64,000 bases of DNA, from assembly GCA_963971405.1 (NCBI GenBank), contig OZ020491.1, forward strand, positions 28,199,019 to 28,263,018, written 5' to 3'. Shown here one piece after another: positions 21,228 to 32,834 of this stretch. The DNA is from Psococerastis gibbosa. Its lineage: Eukaryota > Arthropoda > Insecta > Psocodea > Psocidae. Position 1 is the stretch's first letter. Every line of letters starts with the position of its first letter. The position numbers and the translations under genes were made by a program. The notes under the pieces were generated by a model, which saw only the letters and a program-made list of their open reading frames with translations, was not told where the DNA came from and did no database searches.

Positions 21228-24200
21228 CTAGAAAGAAAGAAAGAAAGAATATAATAACAACTATGCCAACCTGGTAGAACTCCCAAAAAGCTCCAACAAC
21301 TACAAGTCAAGTTATTCAATGTATTGCAAACGAACATATAAGTTAGTCGGTTTCTTCTAAATTGATTTGGTTTCAGATTTAAGTATTGGATATCTTATAC
21401 AACCCAAATTGTCTCTTTATATTTCGCCTTATCAACCTGGCCATATGTACCATCAAACTTGGCAAACCTTTTATCGAAGTCTAGCATCATCCTGGACTCT
21501 TTTGAAAAACAGTAGCACGTTGATGTCATAATGAATAAATGAATAACGACATTATTGCAATACAACTGGCGAGGAATAAGACTACAAAGTCTTTTTTTCA
21601 TGTTAACCATAAATACGGATTTCTCCAAAGGATTTGATATTGTAGATAGTTTTAAACTAATAGTCAAGCTCCGTGGTTATGAATTGACTGCATCACTCCT
21701 ATATAATGGATTTGGGAATTTTATTTTGAACATTAAAAATGTATACTCTCCACGGTTTATCCATCGGTGTGCAGGTGTTTCACAGGGTTCTCATGTAGGA
21801 CCTCTACTATTTATCTTGTTCATAAATGATTTACCTGCACACATAATTATGTGCCTGATATATTCGACCTCATATTTGTAGATGAAGCTACATTTTACCA
21901 CAGGATCCTGAATTATGATGTCTTCAGATTACAATCGGCCTTAAATTCCGTTTTTACATGATGCAATGACAATAATATGATCCTAAATGATGTTAAGTGT
22001 TATCTTATGACTTATATAGGTCCTATACTGTATTATAAGCAGCGCTTATATATATATACAATGGATTTGGGCATTTTTGCCCCATCGAAAACTAATTTAT
22101 TGTGAAGATTAAAAATGCATACTTTCCACCGTTTATCCAGTGGTGGGCTTGCGTTCCACAGGGTTCTCATGTAGGGCCTCTACTATTTATCTTCTTCATA
22201 AATGATTTACGTGCAAACATAATTATGTGCCTGATATATTCGACCTCATATTTGTAGATGATGCTACATTTTACCACGGGATCCTGAATTATGATGTCTT
22301 CAGATTACAATCGGCCTTAAATTCCGTTTTTACATGATGGAATGACAATAATATGATCCTAAATGATGTTAAGTGTTTATGTTATGATTTATACATACTG
22401 TAGCCTATATATAAGTAGAGCTTAAAATAATACAGAAAGTGGGCGACATTTATGTCACCAGGTGATAGAATTTAGTCACCCAGTGGCAGGCGTCATCGTG
22501 CAAAAAAAATTTTGAAGTTAATTATGCTTCTGTTGGCAGCAACACACCCATGAGCGCAGCGCAACCTATGCTTAACTTTGAAAGCTTGGGGCCCAGCTTG
22601 CTATCTTGGCCAGACTTGCCAACACACCTTCAAGTACGCTGCTGTTTGGTAGCAGCTAATACTAATTGATGATAAATAGCATAAAGTCACTCGTAGCTTT
22701 AAAATAATCAGCACCTATTTTTATTTTATTTTTATTTTTATTTTTTTTTAAATTGGGGTACAGATGCTACCTGTGTGCACTTCAGCCTATTGGCCTACTG
22801 TGCCACCTACAACAAAGTATCTACATCACTTCTACATCACTTTCTCGAGGCCTATCTCCCTCAGGAACCTATTGTCCGACGTCATTATTTGCCGTTTGTG
22901 CTGCGACTATAAAAGAGATGTCCTGAAAAATACAACTTACAGATTTAACGGGGCATTTGTCCGGCCCCATTGCATTAATAAAGAAGCTAAAAAACTCATT
23001 ATCTTCTTTCAAATCGTTGCAAGTGTCTTTTGAATCGTCAATGGGATGTTCTAAGGCTACAAGACCAGTCATGAGAAACTGAAACAAAACCGTGCACGAA
23101 AAGATGTAATTCAGTGGTTCTCAAACGGAATGGACGAGGAAGGGGGGTGCGTGAAGAAGCTTGGATAAAAATAAATTGTGTGTCTAAAACATTATTACAA
23201 AAAATTAGACTTCTTTCAAATTGCAAGTAGGTTTACGAGTATATTGCAGTTCAAGAACTTCAGAAATTAGCTACTTATTTACTACCGTTAAAGGGGGTGA
23301 CTTTGATTTTCAACGGTGACTTTGATACATTGACATTTTTTTTTAAAAGATTTGAATTTCGCGGGTATTTTTATTAAATATTTTCGTCTGTTAAAATTTA
23401 TGGTACTAGATAATATGCCGAAATATTTTTAAACAACGGTAGCAGTTTTGACCATCTTCGAAAGCGCTCATTTTTTATTTTGAAGTTTTCACTATTTTTT
23501 TCCCTTATTTTCATACCTGGTATACTTTCCAACTTTCCAATGTAAGTATAAATTGATGTATTTTCCTTTTCAACTAAAACTTTTGTTTGATTCTTTGTGA
23601 CTTAAAGTGTAGTAGTTACCATCATTTTGATGACATAACTGGTGTTTTTAAATCTTCTCCTTCTCGATAGGGGGGCGTCTTTGATCGTATTGCGGGGGTG
23701 ACTTTGATTTTAAAACTGTATTTTTTGTTCTAGAGAATGGCTAGAAAGCATAAACGGCTTCTTGGCGTCCGGAGGTATATTTAAAGACTATGATGACCGT
23801 AGCCAAAGGGGGGTTGGCTTGATAGGTACGACTAGTAGACAGAATAGGATTTTGAGAGGAAAAATAAAAGCCACTATGGAATATCCAATGAATGAAATTT
23901 CTGAAACCCCCCCCCCCCCCCCCGAAAAAAATCCTGGCTACGGTCTTGATGATGATGAGACAGTGGAGAATGCGCTGCAGGCCATAATCGATGAAAGGCT
24001 AACTTTAGCTGGAAGCTGGAAGGAAACTTAACTTCCCTTATGGCACAAGCACAATGGCATGAATATCCGGGGAGATATTTAAAAAAAAAACACTTCAGAC
24101 GTTTTCGGCAAATGTATGAAGAAAGGGACAAAATGTTTTATGTGGCCTCCGAAAGATGATATTTTAGAGTATAATTTTTTTTTCTTTTTTTCTTTTTTCT

Positions 24201-27200
24201 TTAGTTTTAGAGTAGGATATATTGTTATAGGTCTTCATGTGAGGCTTTACAATTATTGTATTTAAATTATTCTATACTTAATACATTCATTCATTCATAA
24301 TTTGTCGGATATAGTCCGCAAAATCAAATCTCCAACCGCCATTAACAAACGGGGACATTTTTGAAATTGGTCCATGAATTTCAATAAAATAAAATAAACT
24401 GTATATATTGTTATCTGTTCCCTTAACCTTGTCTTATCAAAGTCGCCCCAGAAAACATTTTATTTATTTTCTACTCCTCACTACCAGTCGTTTCATGCAA
24501 TAAAATTGGTGCGATCAAAGACACGACTTTGATCGCACCTTTTTTTTTTACTTTTTGGAAAACCTAATAAAAAATGTGGACTGAAATTTTGTAAGGTTGT
24601 ACCAAGTATACTATCAATTGCCAGAAAGCAAAAATAGTAAAAGTATCGATCAAAGTCACCCCCGGTAACGGTAGCTATTTTAGTAGAGCAGAGAAAATAT
24701 AATTTTAATTTACGTTGGCACCGATTTGTTCCCTGATCAATGCAAAGTATGATGCGCGCAGTAGCTGGCGCCTAGTTAAGTGAATATTTGATTTTTCCTC
24801 ATAATTTAGGCTAAAATTTAAGGGGGAGGGGGGCGACTAACAGTTATATGGGGGGTGAAAAGTTTGAGAAACGCTGGTATGGTGACTTTATATATTAACT
24901 ACCCGGTCATTACTTACTTAAATTTGGCGCAATCAGTCCTTGTAGTCCTGTACAATTAGTCCTGTACCTTTCGCGACCCTCAGCCACTGGTAGCCAGGCT
25001 GCAGTGTCAAGGCCGGTTAAAAATTCATTGTGTATTACATAGTGGTTTTTATTTTTCCTCTCAAACGAATCTATCTAGCATCAAGCCATTTCATTTCGGC
25101 GGGGGGGGGGGGCTTTGAACCCCCATGAACCACCTCCTTGGCTACGGCCTTGCTGAACGGCACCCCTACGTTCCAATAGTAGGATTAGAATTTTTTTACC
25201 GAGTCATGGTGGACACTTAACTGAGAGCCAACGCAGTACTTATTGCGGTTAATTGTAAGGGTGTGCGGAAAGGAAATTCCCCCATACTGAAAATAAATAC
25301 AATTTTCAGTCTTCCTTCAATTCTTACGGAAAGCCAAGGCTCAGATGGAGGGGCCAAATGCTCGAAGATGTGCGCGCGCCACCGCGCGGCACCCGAGATT
25401 GGAAGCTAGCTGCGGAAGATCGTCCGAGATGGCGGGGTGTAGTGGCAGCGGCCAAAAGTTTCCCCGGGCCGGATGCGCCCAAGGCCGTGCCCAGGAGGGT
25501 GGTTCAGGGGGTCCGGACCCCCTCCGAAATAAAAGGGCTTTACACTGGATAGAACGGATCTTCATTAATAAAATACGTTAAAACAAGTTTGGACACCCCC
25601 CCCCCCCCAAACAAAAACCTGGACACGGCCTTGTATGCGCCTAACTAAAGTCAAGTAAAGTTCTTTTCTTACTTACCTTCATATCATGTGTAACTTCTGC
25701 GGTCATTGTGAAATTGCCTTCTAAAGCGCCTTTCTCATTAACTCTTACATTGCTTACATCTGCGTAGCAAGTTATATCAAATGGTGGTAAATTTTCAACG
25801 AAACTGTGTAAAAATAACACTCTCTGAAAATATTAAGAGATGTTTAACTTAAGTATAAATGTATATTTAACAATTAATACACTAGTAGCTTTTGTTGTGA
25901 AATTCTATGGACTCTGACTTTCGCTCCAAAAGTTATTAGTCCCACACTTGCTTAATTTGCTTGGAGGGCTTGTAAAACAGGCCTTACCAAAAGAATGCTC
26001 AATAACAGCTGCAACTCTGCAAGGATGTCATTTTGTAAAACTACGGTGAGTTGCAACCAATTATAACAAAACTTACATAGATCTCGGTTGGTTGACAGAG
26101 GCATACTTTGCAAGTGTTATACGAACAACTATTATCTTGCAAATTGCATAACATTTCCAACGTCTGCTTTCAGTATTTCTGCTTTAAGCAACCCAGTCAG
26201 CCTGGTGGGGGAGTGAGTCCGTTTATTAACTTGAGGCACCCTAAGGGCAGACTTTTTCACCTCGGGGGAAATGGGAGTTGACTGCCAGGGTGGACCTCCT
26301 GATTATAGTGTATTCCGAGTCACACGGGGATAGGTCACACGAATAAATCGGAGGTGACCAAGACTCGACACGCACGTAAACTGACTGGTATAGTCTCAGC
26401 GCGTTATCAAGTCCCACCATGTTCCCCTGCCAATGCTGTGCTGCCAGGCTTGAGCACCATTCAATCGAAAATTGCTGAATATAGGTTCAGAAGCCTATAA
26501 GATACAGACTTGCCTAAAGCAGTAGTCAGTAGGTACTCAGTAGTCGTTTGGCCGCGGCCGTGAGTTTTATCAAGTTTATTAAATTTATACAATAGTATCC
26601 CTCTTTTGTTTGTTGATACCCGCCTGAAGAATTTTGTGTATTTTTTTTTATCTGTGTGTAATGGTGAATCATGTGAATTGGAAATAGGATACTAAATAGG
26701 CAACTAACCAGCTAGCGCAGTGGCGAGTGGAATAAGGGTTTTTCTTTGAGGGATGGCGGTCCAGCCCCCCCCCCCCCAGGATTTCTGGTGACAAAGACGT
26801 CATGGAGGCGAATGGCGTAACATCCACAATAACGAGAGGGAAATTAAATCTTGGTATGCTTATTTTACATGAAAGACATCATAAAAAAAATCGATATATT
26901 GACACAAAAAAATATATATTACTCAAAATGTTTACAACCCCAATATTTCAGACTTAATTTCTCAAAATTTTTCTGCGGGGGAGACCCGGAGACCCCCGGG
27001 CTCCCCTCCGTGGTAGGTCTATTCGTCGGTAAAAAAAATAAAAAAATACCGGTACTGCTTGCAAAATGATTTATCAATTTTTTTCTCCGGGGGAGACCCC
27101 CGGCCCCCTTTCTCACTTTGGAAGTGAATGAGTAATTAGTCAAAATCTTGGGGTTCTAAAGCCCCCCTAAAATTTTAGGAATTTACGCCAATGCGAGGGT

Positions 27201-27682
27201 CTGTGTATAATTTGTGTATGATTGATAGATTTATTAGAATAATGAGTTGGAATCAAGGCCGTAGCCAAGAGGGGGTTCATGGGGGTTCAACCCCCCCCCC
27301 CCCCGAAATGAAATGGCTTGATACTACATAGAATCGGATTTTGAGAGGAAAAATGAAAACCACACTGTAATAGCCAATGAAATTTCTAACACCCCCCCCC
27401 CCCGAAAAAATCCTGGCTACGGCCTTGGTTGGAATATTCGCATGCCAGAGTTGGCCAATCGCTGTGCCCCCCCCCCCCCCCCAATCACCATACCCTCGCG
27501 ACGCCCCTGTACTGCTCTCATTGATTCACCGTGGTAAGACCGTTTTTAAATCTCTCCGTTAAGTCCATGCCAAAAAACGTGCCTGAAATCAAAAATCGTA
27601 CTGGACCTACCTTTTTTTTGGCAGCAGCAGACATCAGCGCACAGCCCAGCAGAGCAACCCCAACAACGAATAGACTATTCAT
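21000..27682 (-). CDS. Gene B: secreted four-cysteine protein, tandem copy of gene A, 4 exons
   Basis: Coding exons on the minus strand are 27611-27682, 25677-25823, 22941-23078 and 21000-21227, all with phase-0 GT/AG introns, giving 194 aa. The signal peptide is MNSLFVVGVALLGCALMSAA. Cysteines fall at 43, 93, 115 and 183 with the same spacings as gene A. CPVK after SFFINAMGPDK is closer to ML/GM2-activator and DUF1091 patterns than A is. Sequons are NFT and NKT. About 68 percent of residues in exons 2-4 match gene A. Introns align with A except for element insertions. Function inferred: extracellular lipid or hydrophobic ligand carrier. Confidence 0.78.
21603..22390 (+). mobile_element. LINE reverse-transcriptase remnant with internal tandem duplication, gene B intron 3
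   Basis: The plus-strand frame 21603-21881 reads TDFSKGFDIVDSFKLIVKL, CAGVSQGSHVGPLLFILFIN and DLPAHI (RT blocks 3-4). The segment 21705-22025 is then repeated at 22061-22388, including the GTTTCACAGGGTTCTCATGT-type word. Gene A has a single copy. The duplication therefore happened in B, or one copy was lost in A. Confidence 0.7.
22941..23078 (-). CDS. Gene B exon 3
   Basis: Acceptor TTTCAG ends at 23079 and donor GTAAGT begins at 22940. The exon has 46 codons with DTCNDLKEDNEFFSFFINAM and KCPVKS. Confidence 0.8.
23830..23955. repeat. Dispersed poly-C repeat D, gene B intron 2
   Basis: It contains a C14 tract followed by GAAAAAAATCCTGGCTACGG. Related blocks are at 25050-25160, 27245-27430 and 63755-63885. 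All join a C or G homopolymer to TTGGCTACGGCCTTG-like ends. Confidence 0.6.
25050..25160. repeat. Dispersed poly-C/G repeat D, gene B intron 2
   Basis: A TTTTTATTTTTCCTCTCAAA stretch, then CATTTCATTTCGG, a G tract and CCTTGGCTACGGCCTTG. It is absent at the matching position in gene A, where the mariner element lies instead. Confidence 0.6.
25320..25640 (+). mobile_element. LINE 3' end remnant with poly-C repeat, gene B intron 2
   Basis: The plus-strand frame reads MLEDVRAPPRGTRDWKLAAE then DRPRWRGVVAAAKS, typical of non-LTR polymerase tails (W..LA.DR..WR). A downstream C tract and CCAAACAAAAACCTGGACAC are shared with 5800-5835 in gene A. Confidence 0.5.
25677..25823 (-). CDS. Gene B exon 2
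   Basis: Acceptor TTTTCAG ends at 25824 and donor GTAAGT begins at 25676. The exon has 49 codons containing DITCYADVSNV and LEGNFTM. It is the same length and phase as in A. Confidence 0.8.
25895..26050 (+). repeat. tRNA-derived SINE fragment, gene B intron 1
   Basis: It aligns with 6095-6245 in gene A (GGACTCTGACTTTCGCTCC, GGAGGGCTTGTAAA), so it predates the A/B duplication. Confidence 0.5.
26155..26455 (+). repeat. Dispersed repeat R1, gene B intron 1
   Basis: It aligns with 6590-6900, including the GGGGGAGTGAGTC and TCACCTCGGGGG regions. It gives the uninterrupted reference for the split copy at 40395-41205. Confidence 0.6.
26750..27190. repeat. G/C-rich repeat block related to 9050-9540, inverted
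   Basis: It contains GGGGGAGACCCGGAGACCCC and TCCGGGGGAGACCCCCGGCC words and AAAATTTTAGGAATTTACGC. It is the reverse-complement relative of the 9.1-9.5 kb units. It lies in gene B intron 1 and has no counterpart in gene A. Confidence 0.5.
27245..27480. repeat. Two poly-C repeat D blocks, gene B intron 1
   Basis: C14-C16 tracts follow GGGGGTTCAA and a TTGAGAGGAAAAATGAAAAC block. The text GAAAAAATCCTGGCTACGGC recurs as at 23930. Confidence 0.55.
27611..27682 (-). CDS. Gene B exon 1 (signal peptide)
   Basis: The ATG at 27682 opens 24 codons ending AAAAAAAAG before donor GTAGGT (27610). The leader is three codons longer than in A because of a GTTGGG-type insertion and the lysine-coding A-run at the end. 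Confidence 0.75.
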
Positions 27683-27714
27683 TTTGCAAAACACTAAATG
27701 CTTGTAAAACATTT

Positions 27715-27749
27715 AATGAGTTACCTATTCACGGACTATTTTTTATATA
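27715..27749 (-). promoter_or_regulatory. Core promoter of gene B (TATA box and initiator)
   Basis: TATATAAAA (27749-27741) precedes a TCATT motif (27719-27715), 32 bases from the first T to the A, exactly as in gene A. The predicted 5' UTR is about 35 bases. Confidence 0.55.
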
Positions 27750-28159
27750 CGAAATGGTCACCGGAAACCATCTCTTGAAATAACAAATAGAGGACACAAA
27801 ACAATGAAATTTCCCGGATGTATGCACCTATACATTTGCGGGTACAAAAGACTTATGGAATCAGGATAGGCTAATTGAGTTGTTGTTGGAATTCCCCCAA
27901 AAAATAACAAATATAATCATTTTCGCATTAGCGCCAAATGCCGTACACGCCAGTGCACGTACACGCCAGGGAACGTAACGCTCTTCTATACTGAACTAGG
28001 CCTATACACAATTGGAAAAGTCTGGGAACGAAGACTGGCGTGGAGGGGACATACAAAATGAAGAGAAAGTGGAAATTTGCTACAACGTGTAGAGGGACTA
28101 TGCGGTGGAGGGTTGATTTTAAGACAGGGGGAAAGGCTCGAACAAATCGGTGACCCCCA

Positions 28160-28335
28160 GGTACGGATCCAGCCCATTTTTTTTTGGGGGGGGGGGTAGC
28201 TGAGGGTCAAAATAGGAAAAACTTATGTAGGATCGACTAAATTAGTGCGTAATAACTTAATTTACAATAGATTTACCAAATATTTTTTTTTGGGGGGGGC
28301 AGCTACCCCCCCTACCCCCTCCTGTATCCGTCCTT
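28160..28335. repeat. Dispersed repeat E
   Basis: TAGGAAAAACTTATGTAGGA, then TAATTTACAATAGATTTACC and CTCCTGTATCCGTCC. Further copies are at 51115-51265 and 61535-61745, each with a G or C homopolymer inside. Confidence 0.6.
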
Positions 28336-28699
28336 GGTGACCCCAAGACTAAATTGTTACGTCACTGGAACTACTTAATGCGAAACATTACAGGGGTATT
28401 AGTTGTAGGCAAACTAACAAATGGGTTGTGACGAAATTTGGCATGTAGCCTCACAAAAATCTTATTCAACATTTTATTTTAGTCTAACTCAATTTTACTC
28501 TCCATATCTCCAAAAAAACGTTTAAAAAAATTACTAAAAAGGCTCCAACGATTTTTTTTTTTTTTGAAATGCTCATATATATATTTATATATATATATTT
28601 TTTTGTTTTGTTTACAATAATAAGAGTGACTAGTCCGTGAGCGGTTTATGCTTTTAAACAAATAATTCATAAATGTATGGAAACCAAGGTAGAATTATG

Positions 28700-29745
28700 C
28701 TTGTTTTGTTGTTGTGCTAGGGTATTAATTTCACGGCCGGAGTCTGATGAGGATACAGAGGAATCCGGGCTAATAGGCCGTGGTCGATTTGCTCGTACTC
28801 CTCCGTCTCCTCATGTTAGTGTATTAGTAATTAGTATTGTGTTAGTATTGTTTGCGCAAGAGATTGGAGATACTCTTAGTGTTATTTATTTTTTGTCTAT
28901 CTTATGGATCTATTTCTTCTTTTATCCATATTTTTAATTGTTTTTTGAATGATTTGATGTTCTCAATTGCTCTGATATTTATGGGTATACGGTATTCTAT
29001 TGTAATGCTCGATTCCTATGTACTATGTGTTTGATGCTGTTTTTATGTGGTTCTTGCACATTGCTGCTGCAGTGGGCGTGACTGCTGCCTTCTTGTATCA
29101 TAGGGGTGTTCATATAGGGGTTTATGTGTCTATTTTTTTTTTCAATTATTGATTCTTTTATGAATAATTGTCTGATCGAAAGTACTTCTGCTGTTTGGAA
29201 CAGCTCTTTTGTTGGGTGTCTGTTGTCTACTCTTTAGATAATTTTTAGGATTTTTCTCTGTACTACATTCAGCTTCTCTATCACATTATGACATGCTCCT
29301 CCCTATGCAGTTATTGCATAGCTTAAGTGCGATTGCAATATTGTGTAGTAAATAATTTTGTTGAGTTTAATGCTACTTATACTTGTAGAAAGAATGAGAC
29401 GCAACTGATCCGCAATAAAATATAATAACAGTGACCGGTTTCGGTAAGTTACCATCATCAGACATCACATTCTTTCTACAAGTATAAGTATGATGAAGTT
29501 CCGCAGTCACTTTGGAGAATCTCACTTTGATTAGTTTAATGCTGACTATGTTTCGCAATTGGACGAAGTTATGTAGTGTCTTCCCTAGTTTTTTTGTCGA
29601 GAGTATTATTTGGTGGACCCATTTTAATTTTTCATCTATGAGTATTCCTAAATATTTTGTCGTCTCTACTTATTCTATATTTGGGATTGAAAGTTGATGC
29701 TCTGGGTTTTTCTTATTGGTGAAGTCTATGTACAGTGCATTATGA
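28700..29745 (-). mobile_element. LINE C-terminal half, interrupted by a hairpin insert
   Basis: Minus-strand frames read TTKYLGILIDEKLKWVHQI, LGKTLHNFVQLRNIVSIKL, then after the insert YYTILQSHLSYAITAYGGAC and NVVQRKILKII. These are the standard blocks following the LINE reverse transcriptase. The upstream polymerase lies at 30160-30905, separated by an unrelated 400-bp insertion. Confidence 0.7.
29369..29492. mobile_element. Hairpin insertion in LINE
   Basis: The ends are inverted copies of CTTATACTTGTAGAAAGAATG (21 bases). Inside is ACCGGTTTCGGTAAGTTACC ATCATC-type sequence. It splits the LINE coding frame, so it inserted after the LINE. Confidence 0.6.
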
Positions 29746-29749
29746 ACTA

Positions 29750-30155
29750 ACATAAATTAATATATTGGCATGAAGTGTACGCCGATGGCAGCGGTACGTC
29801 TCTGGTAGCGGTACGCCTCTGGATGGCTTGACCTACTTTGGGCCTGGTGTGTTGAACCTGCTGACGACCACTGAGAATGAGTACCGAGTGTGTAAGCATT
29901 GTACAGCGGACGTCCAAGAAGGGAGGCATGAGCTAGGCCCGGGGTTGCCCAAGAAGTTCAGGGGTGGACATGGAGGCCTATGATTTCCATCAATACATCT
30001 GAGATCAATCAATCCGGTCTTCTCTTTGCATAGGGTAAGTTCCTTTTAGAATTATCAGATGTTAAATGGTACCTCAGGGCTCAGATTCACCCTGACCTCT
30101 GAATCTGAGGGATCATACGACAACAGTTGTATATGTATGTGTGTACTTGTATGTG
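29750..30155. mobile_element. Unidentified insertion between LINE halves
   Basis: The LINE frame stops at about 30160 and resumes at about 29745. The 400 bases between carry no LINE motif; their origin was not recognised. The left edge is near CATAAATTAATATATTGGCA. Confidence 0.45.
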
Positions 30156-30159
30156 GTTT

Positions 30160-30905
30160 TGTTGAGATTTAGGGCTAAAAGGTTGCTATTCAGTCAATCG
30201 TGTATAATTTTAAAATCTCTATTCATTTTGTTTTGGAGCTCGGTGGATGTATGAGATGTCCATTTAATTCTCGTATCGTCTGCAAAAGCAGCTATTGTTC
30301 CTGAAATGTTAACTGACATCAGATCATTTACGTACAGAATGAAAAATAGGCTGGACAGAGTAGATCCCTGTGGGAGACCTATTCATATAGATTTTGGTTT
30401 ACTTAATGTATCTTTTATTTTAGTTTGCTGTGATCTGTTTGATAAGTAGCTCTTCAACAATTTCCCCGCAATTCCCCTGATACCAAGTCTATCAAGTTTT
30501 TGCAGTAGCCTATCATGCGGTACTGTATCAAACGCTTTTTTAAGATCCAGACACATTGTTGCACAGTATTTATTTTTATCTCTGGCCTCATATAGTTCTT
30601 GCATCAGTTTGTTTATGGCGTCGCATGTGCTACGGTTTTTTCTGAATCCGTATTGACATGGAGATAGTATATTGTGTTGTTCGATAAAGTTGCAGAGTAT
30701 ACGTACATAATTTTCTCAAATATTTTGCAGACAGTAATGAAATCGGTCGATAGTTGTTTACTTCGGATGGTTCATTACCGCCCACATTGTCGCAAGGTAT
30801 TACTATAGAAACTTTCAACGCATCTGGGAATATTCCCGTTGTTAATGTTGTATTTAGTATGTGTGTAATAGGTCTACTTATATTCTCTGCGGTATACTGT
30901 CAATT
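30160..30905 (-). mobile_element. LINE reverse-transcriptase fragment
   Basis: Minus-strand frames read LTTGIFPDALKVSIVIP, EVNNYRPISLLS, then a shift, CLDLKKAFDTVPHDRLLQKL, GLPQGSTLSSLFFILYVNDL and AAFADDTRI. These are blocks 0-5 of a CR1/Jockey-like polymerase with FADD at the catalytic site. A small deletion and stops interrupt it around 30630-30720. Confidence 0.8.
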
Positions 30906-31935
30906 ATTATTATTATTATTAATATTAATGTAAAAAAAATATATATTTGTAAAGAAAATATATTGTCATATATCTTTATTTGAATTTTACCGCCTAAACT
31001 GTATTGCCACTTGTTTTTTTTATAGTCTGTGGTATTTTTGTTTGATCTAGATTCTGAATGATTAAATATGGAGATTTGTGTTTATGTATGTTCAGAATAT
31101 TAAAAATTGTATTATAAGAGTAATTACTAAAAGGAAAGGAATTGTGAAGTGGGAAACAATAAACTTAATATGTTGTTTCTTTGTTTGCAGGTATGTGTTT
31201 AGATAATAGGTTGTTTATTAGTTTTAATTGTTTATAACTATTGTGTTAACAATAAAACACTTTGTTTGCAGAGCAACACATATTGATGTCTTTTATTTCA
31301 CAAGTTCAAGACTATATAAGCTTATATATTAATGTAAAAAAAAATTGCAGGTAACTTGCCCCTTGATAGTTTTGTTCTGGGGGTAAAAAAAACCTCAATT
31401 TTCATTAAAAATGGCTAAAAAATAATTTTTCTTGTACCTTTTTATCGATGCTTTCTTACTTCAGGTACGTTTTAGGTGTCAAATAGAGTAACAAGACCGA
31501 ACAGGTTGCTTTTCCAAACAAATATTTGGTTTTGAACAAAAAATAGTAGCAGCCTATGTACTATGCTACATTAGGGTAGGTTGGACTGCCCCCCCCCCCC
31601 CAGGCTCCTATTCTGGCGTACGCCCACGGTATGAGTCGTTAATTAATAAAAGGATGTACAACAATGTATTCAACACGACATAATAAGTATTTTTCTATTC
31701 ATTAACGTTGTACTGTGAAATGTGCACGGCATTGTAAAATTGCCATAAGTATAGAATTGCATGTTAGTCAGTAAGCCTCAGTTCACCGCGGCTCGTTTCC
31801 ACCAGGCGGGTGCAACATTAACAATGTTGTGATTAGGCTTGGAGGTTTACGCCATAAGTTAATCATAGTCCAGGTCCCATAGATGTCTTGGCCAATACCA
31901 ACGACCCCATGGATTTCGGATATTATTTGTATTGT
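30906..31935. other. Intergenic; fragment of element F at about 31345-31550
   Basis: Mostly AT-rich. From 31345 the text ACTTGCCCCTTGATAGTTTT through CCGAACAGGTTGC matches part of the element F copies at 32220, 37850, 43090 and 60530. The rest holds no recognised feature. Confidence 0.5.
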
Positions 31936-32675
31936 TGCTTTCCAATTTAAACGTAGTATAAGGAAAGCTTTGTGACGGTCGAAATTTTCGATTCCGAGAT
32001 TTCAACGTTTTGAGGTCCCAGGAACCCAAAAAAGTGGTTTCTACGAAATGTCTGCCTGTCGCTCTGTCTGTCGCTCTGTCTGTCCGGGCAAACTCAATGG
32101 GGGGGGGGGGGGTTATTTTCGAAAAATTAAAAAAAAAAAGTCTAAAAAAAATGGCTCCAACGATTTCTTTTAAATTCACATATATTGTAGTCGTCATTAA
32201 TGTTAACAAAATGCGGGGGGTCGCTTGCCCCTTGATTGTTTGTTTCTGGGGGTAAAAAATAAAAATAACTCAATTTTCATAAAAAATAATTTTTCTGCGG
32301 CACCTTTCTATCGATTTCTACCTTCAGGTATGTTTTAGGTGTTCAATAGGATAACAAAAACGGGCAGGTTGCATTCCCAAAAAAATATTTGCTTCTGTGC
32401 AAAAAATTATTTTTTGAGAAATTATGGAAAGTTCACGCTCCAATACATTGCGTGACATGTGTCATTGTTACTACTGTTACAATGTATTGGTCTGTTCGTT
32501 CCAGAATATGCAATTGAGTTTTAAGGGGTTTTTAATATGTATTGAGGTGAACCCCCCCCCCCCCCCTCGAGGGTTCTGTAATTTAACCATAGGGAAATTA
32601 TTTCCTATGAAATTACGCATGTAAATTTATAAATTGGAAACCATGCTCGAGTGAACTCGGACCGGTTCTTTCCGT
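31936..32675 (-). mobile_element. Element F, non-autonomous repeat, copy 1
   Basis: The ends are inverted TGCTTTCCAATTTA / TAAATTGGAAACCATGC. Inside are a (CTGT)n microsatellite, a G tract and the TCGCTTGCCCCTTGATTGTT region. It is related to 37495-38358, 42760-43629 and 60134-60990, and opposite in orientation to the middle two. No conserved protein was recognised. Confidence 0.65.
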
Positions 32676-32834
32676 ATGCATTTTTTGCCATTGGCAAACG
32701 TGGTATACGTTCTCGATGTCAACCTACACCGGCTACAAGCGATAATGGACAAGCTGAGACAAGCTTATCATCGACGAAATGAAACAGGCGAAGGCATGAC
32801 TTAACCAAGTACAGAATCGAGTCAGTACAGATAG

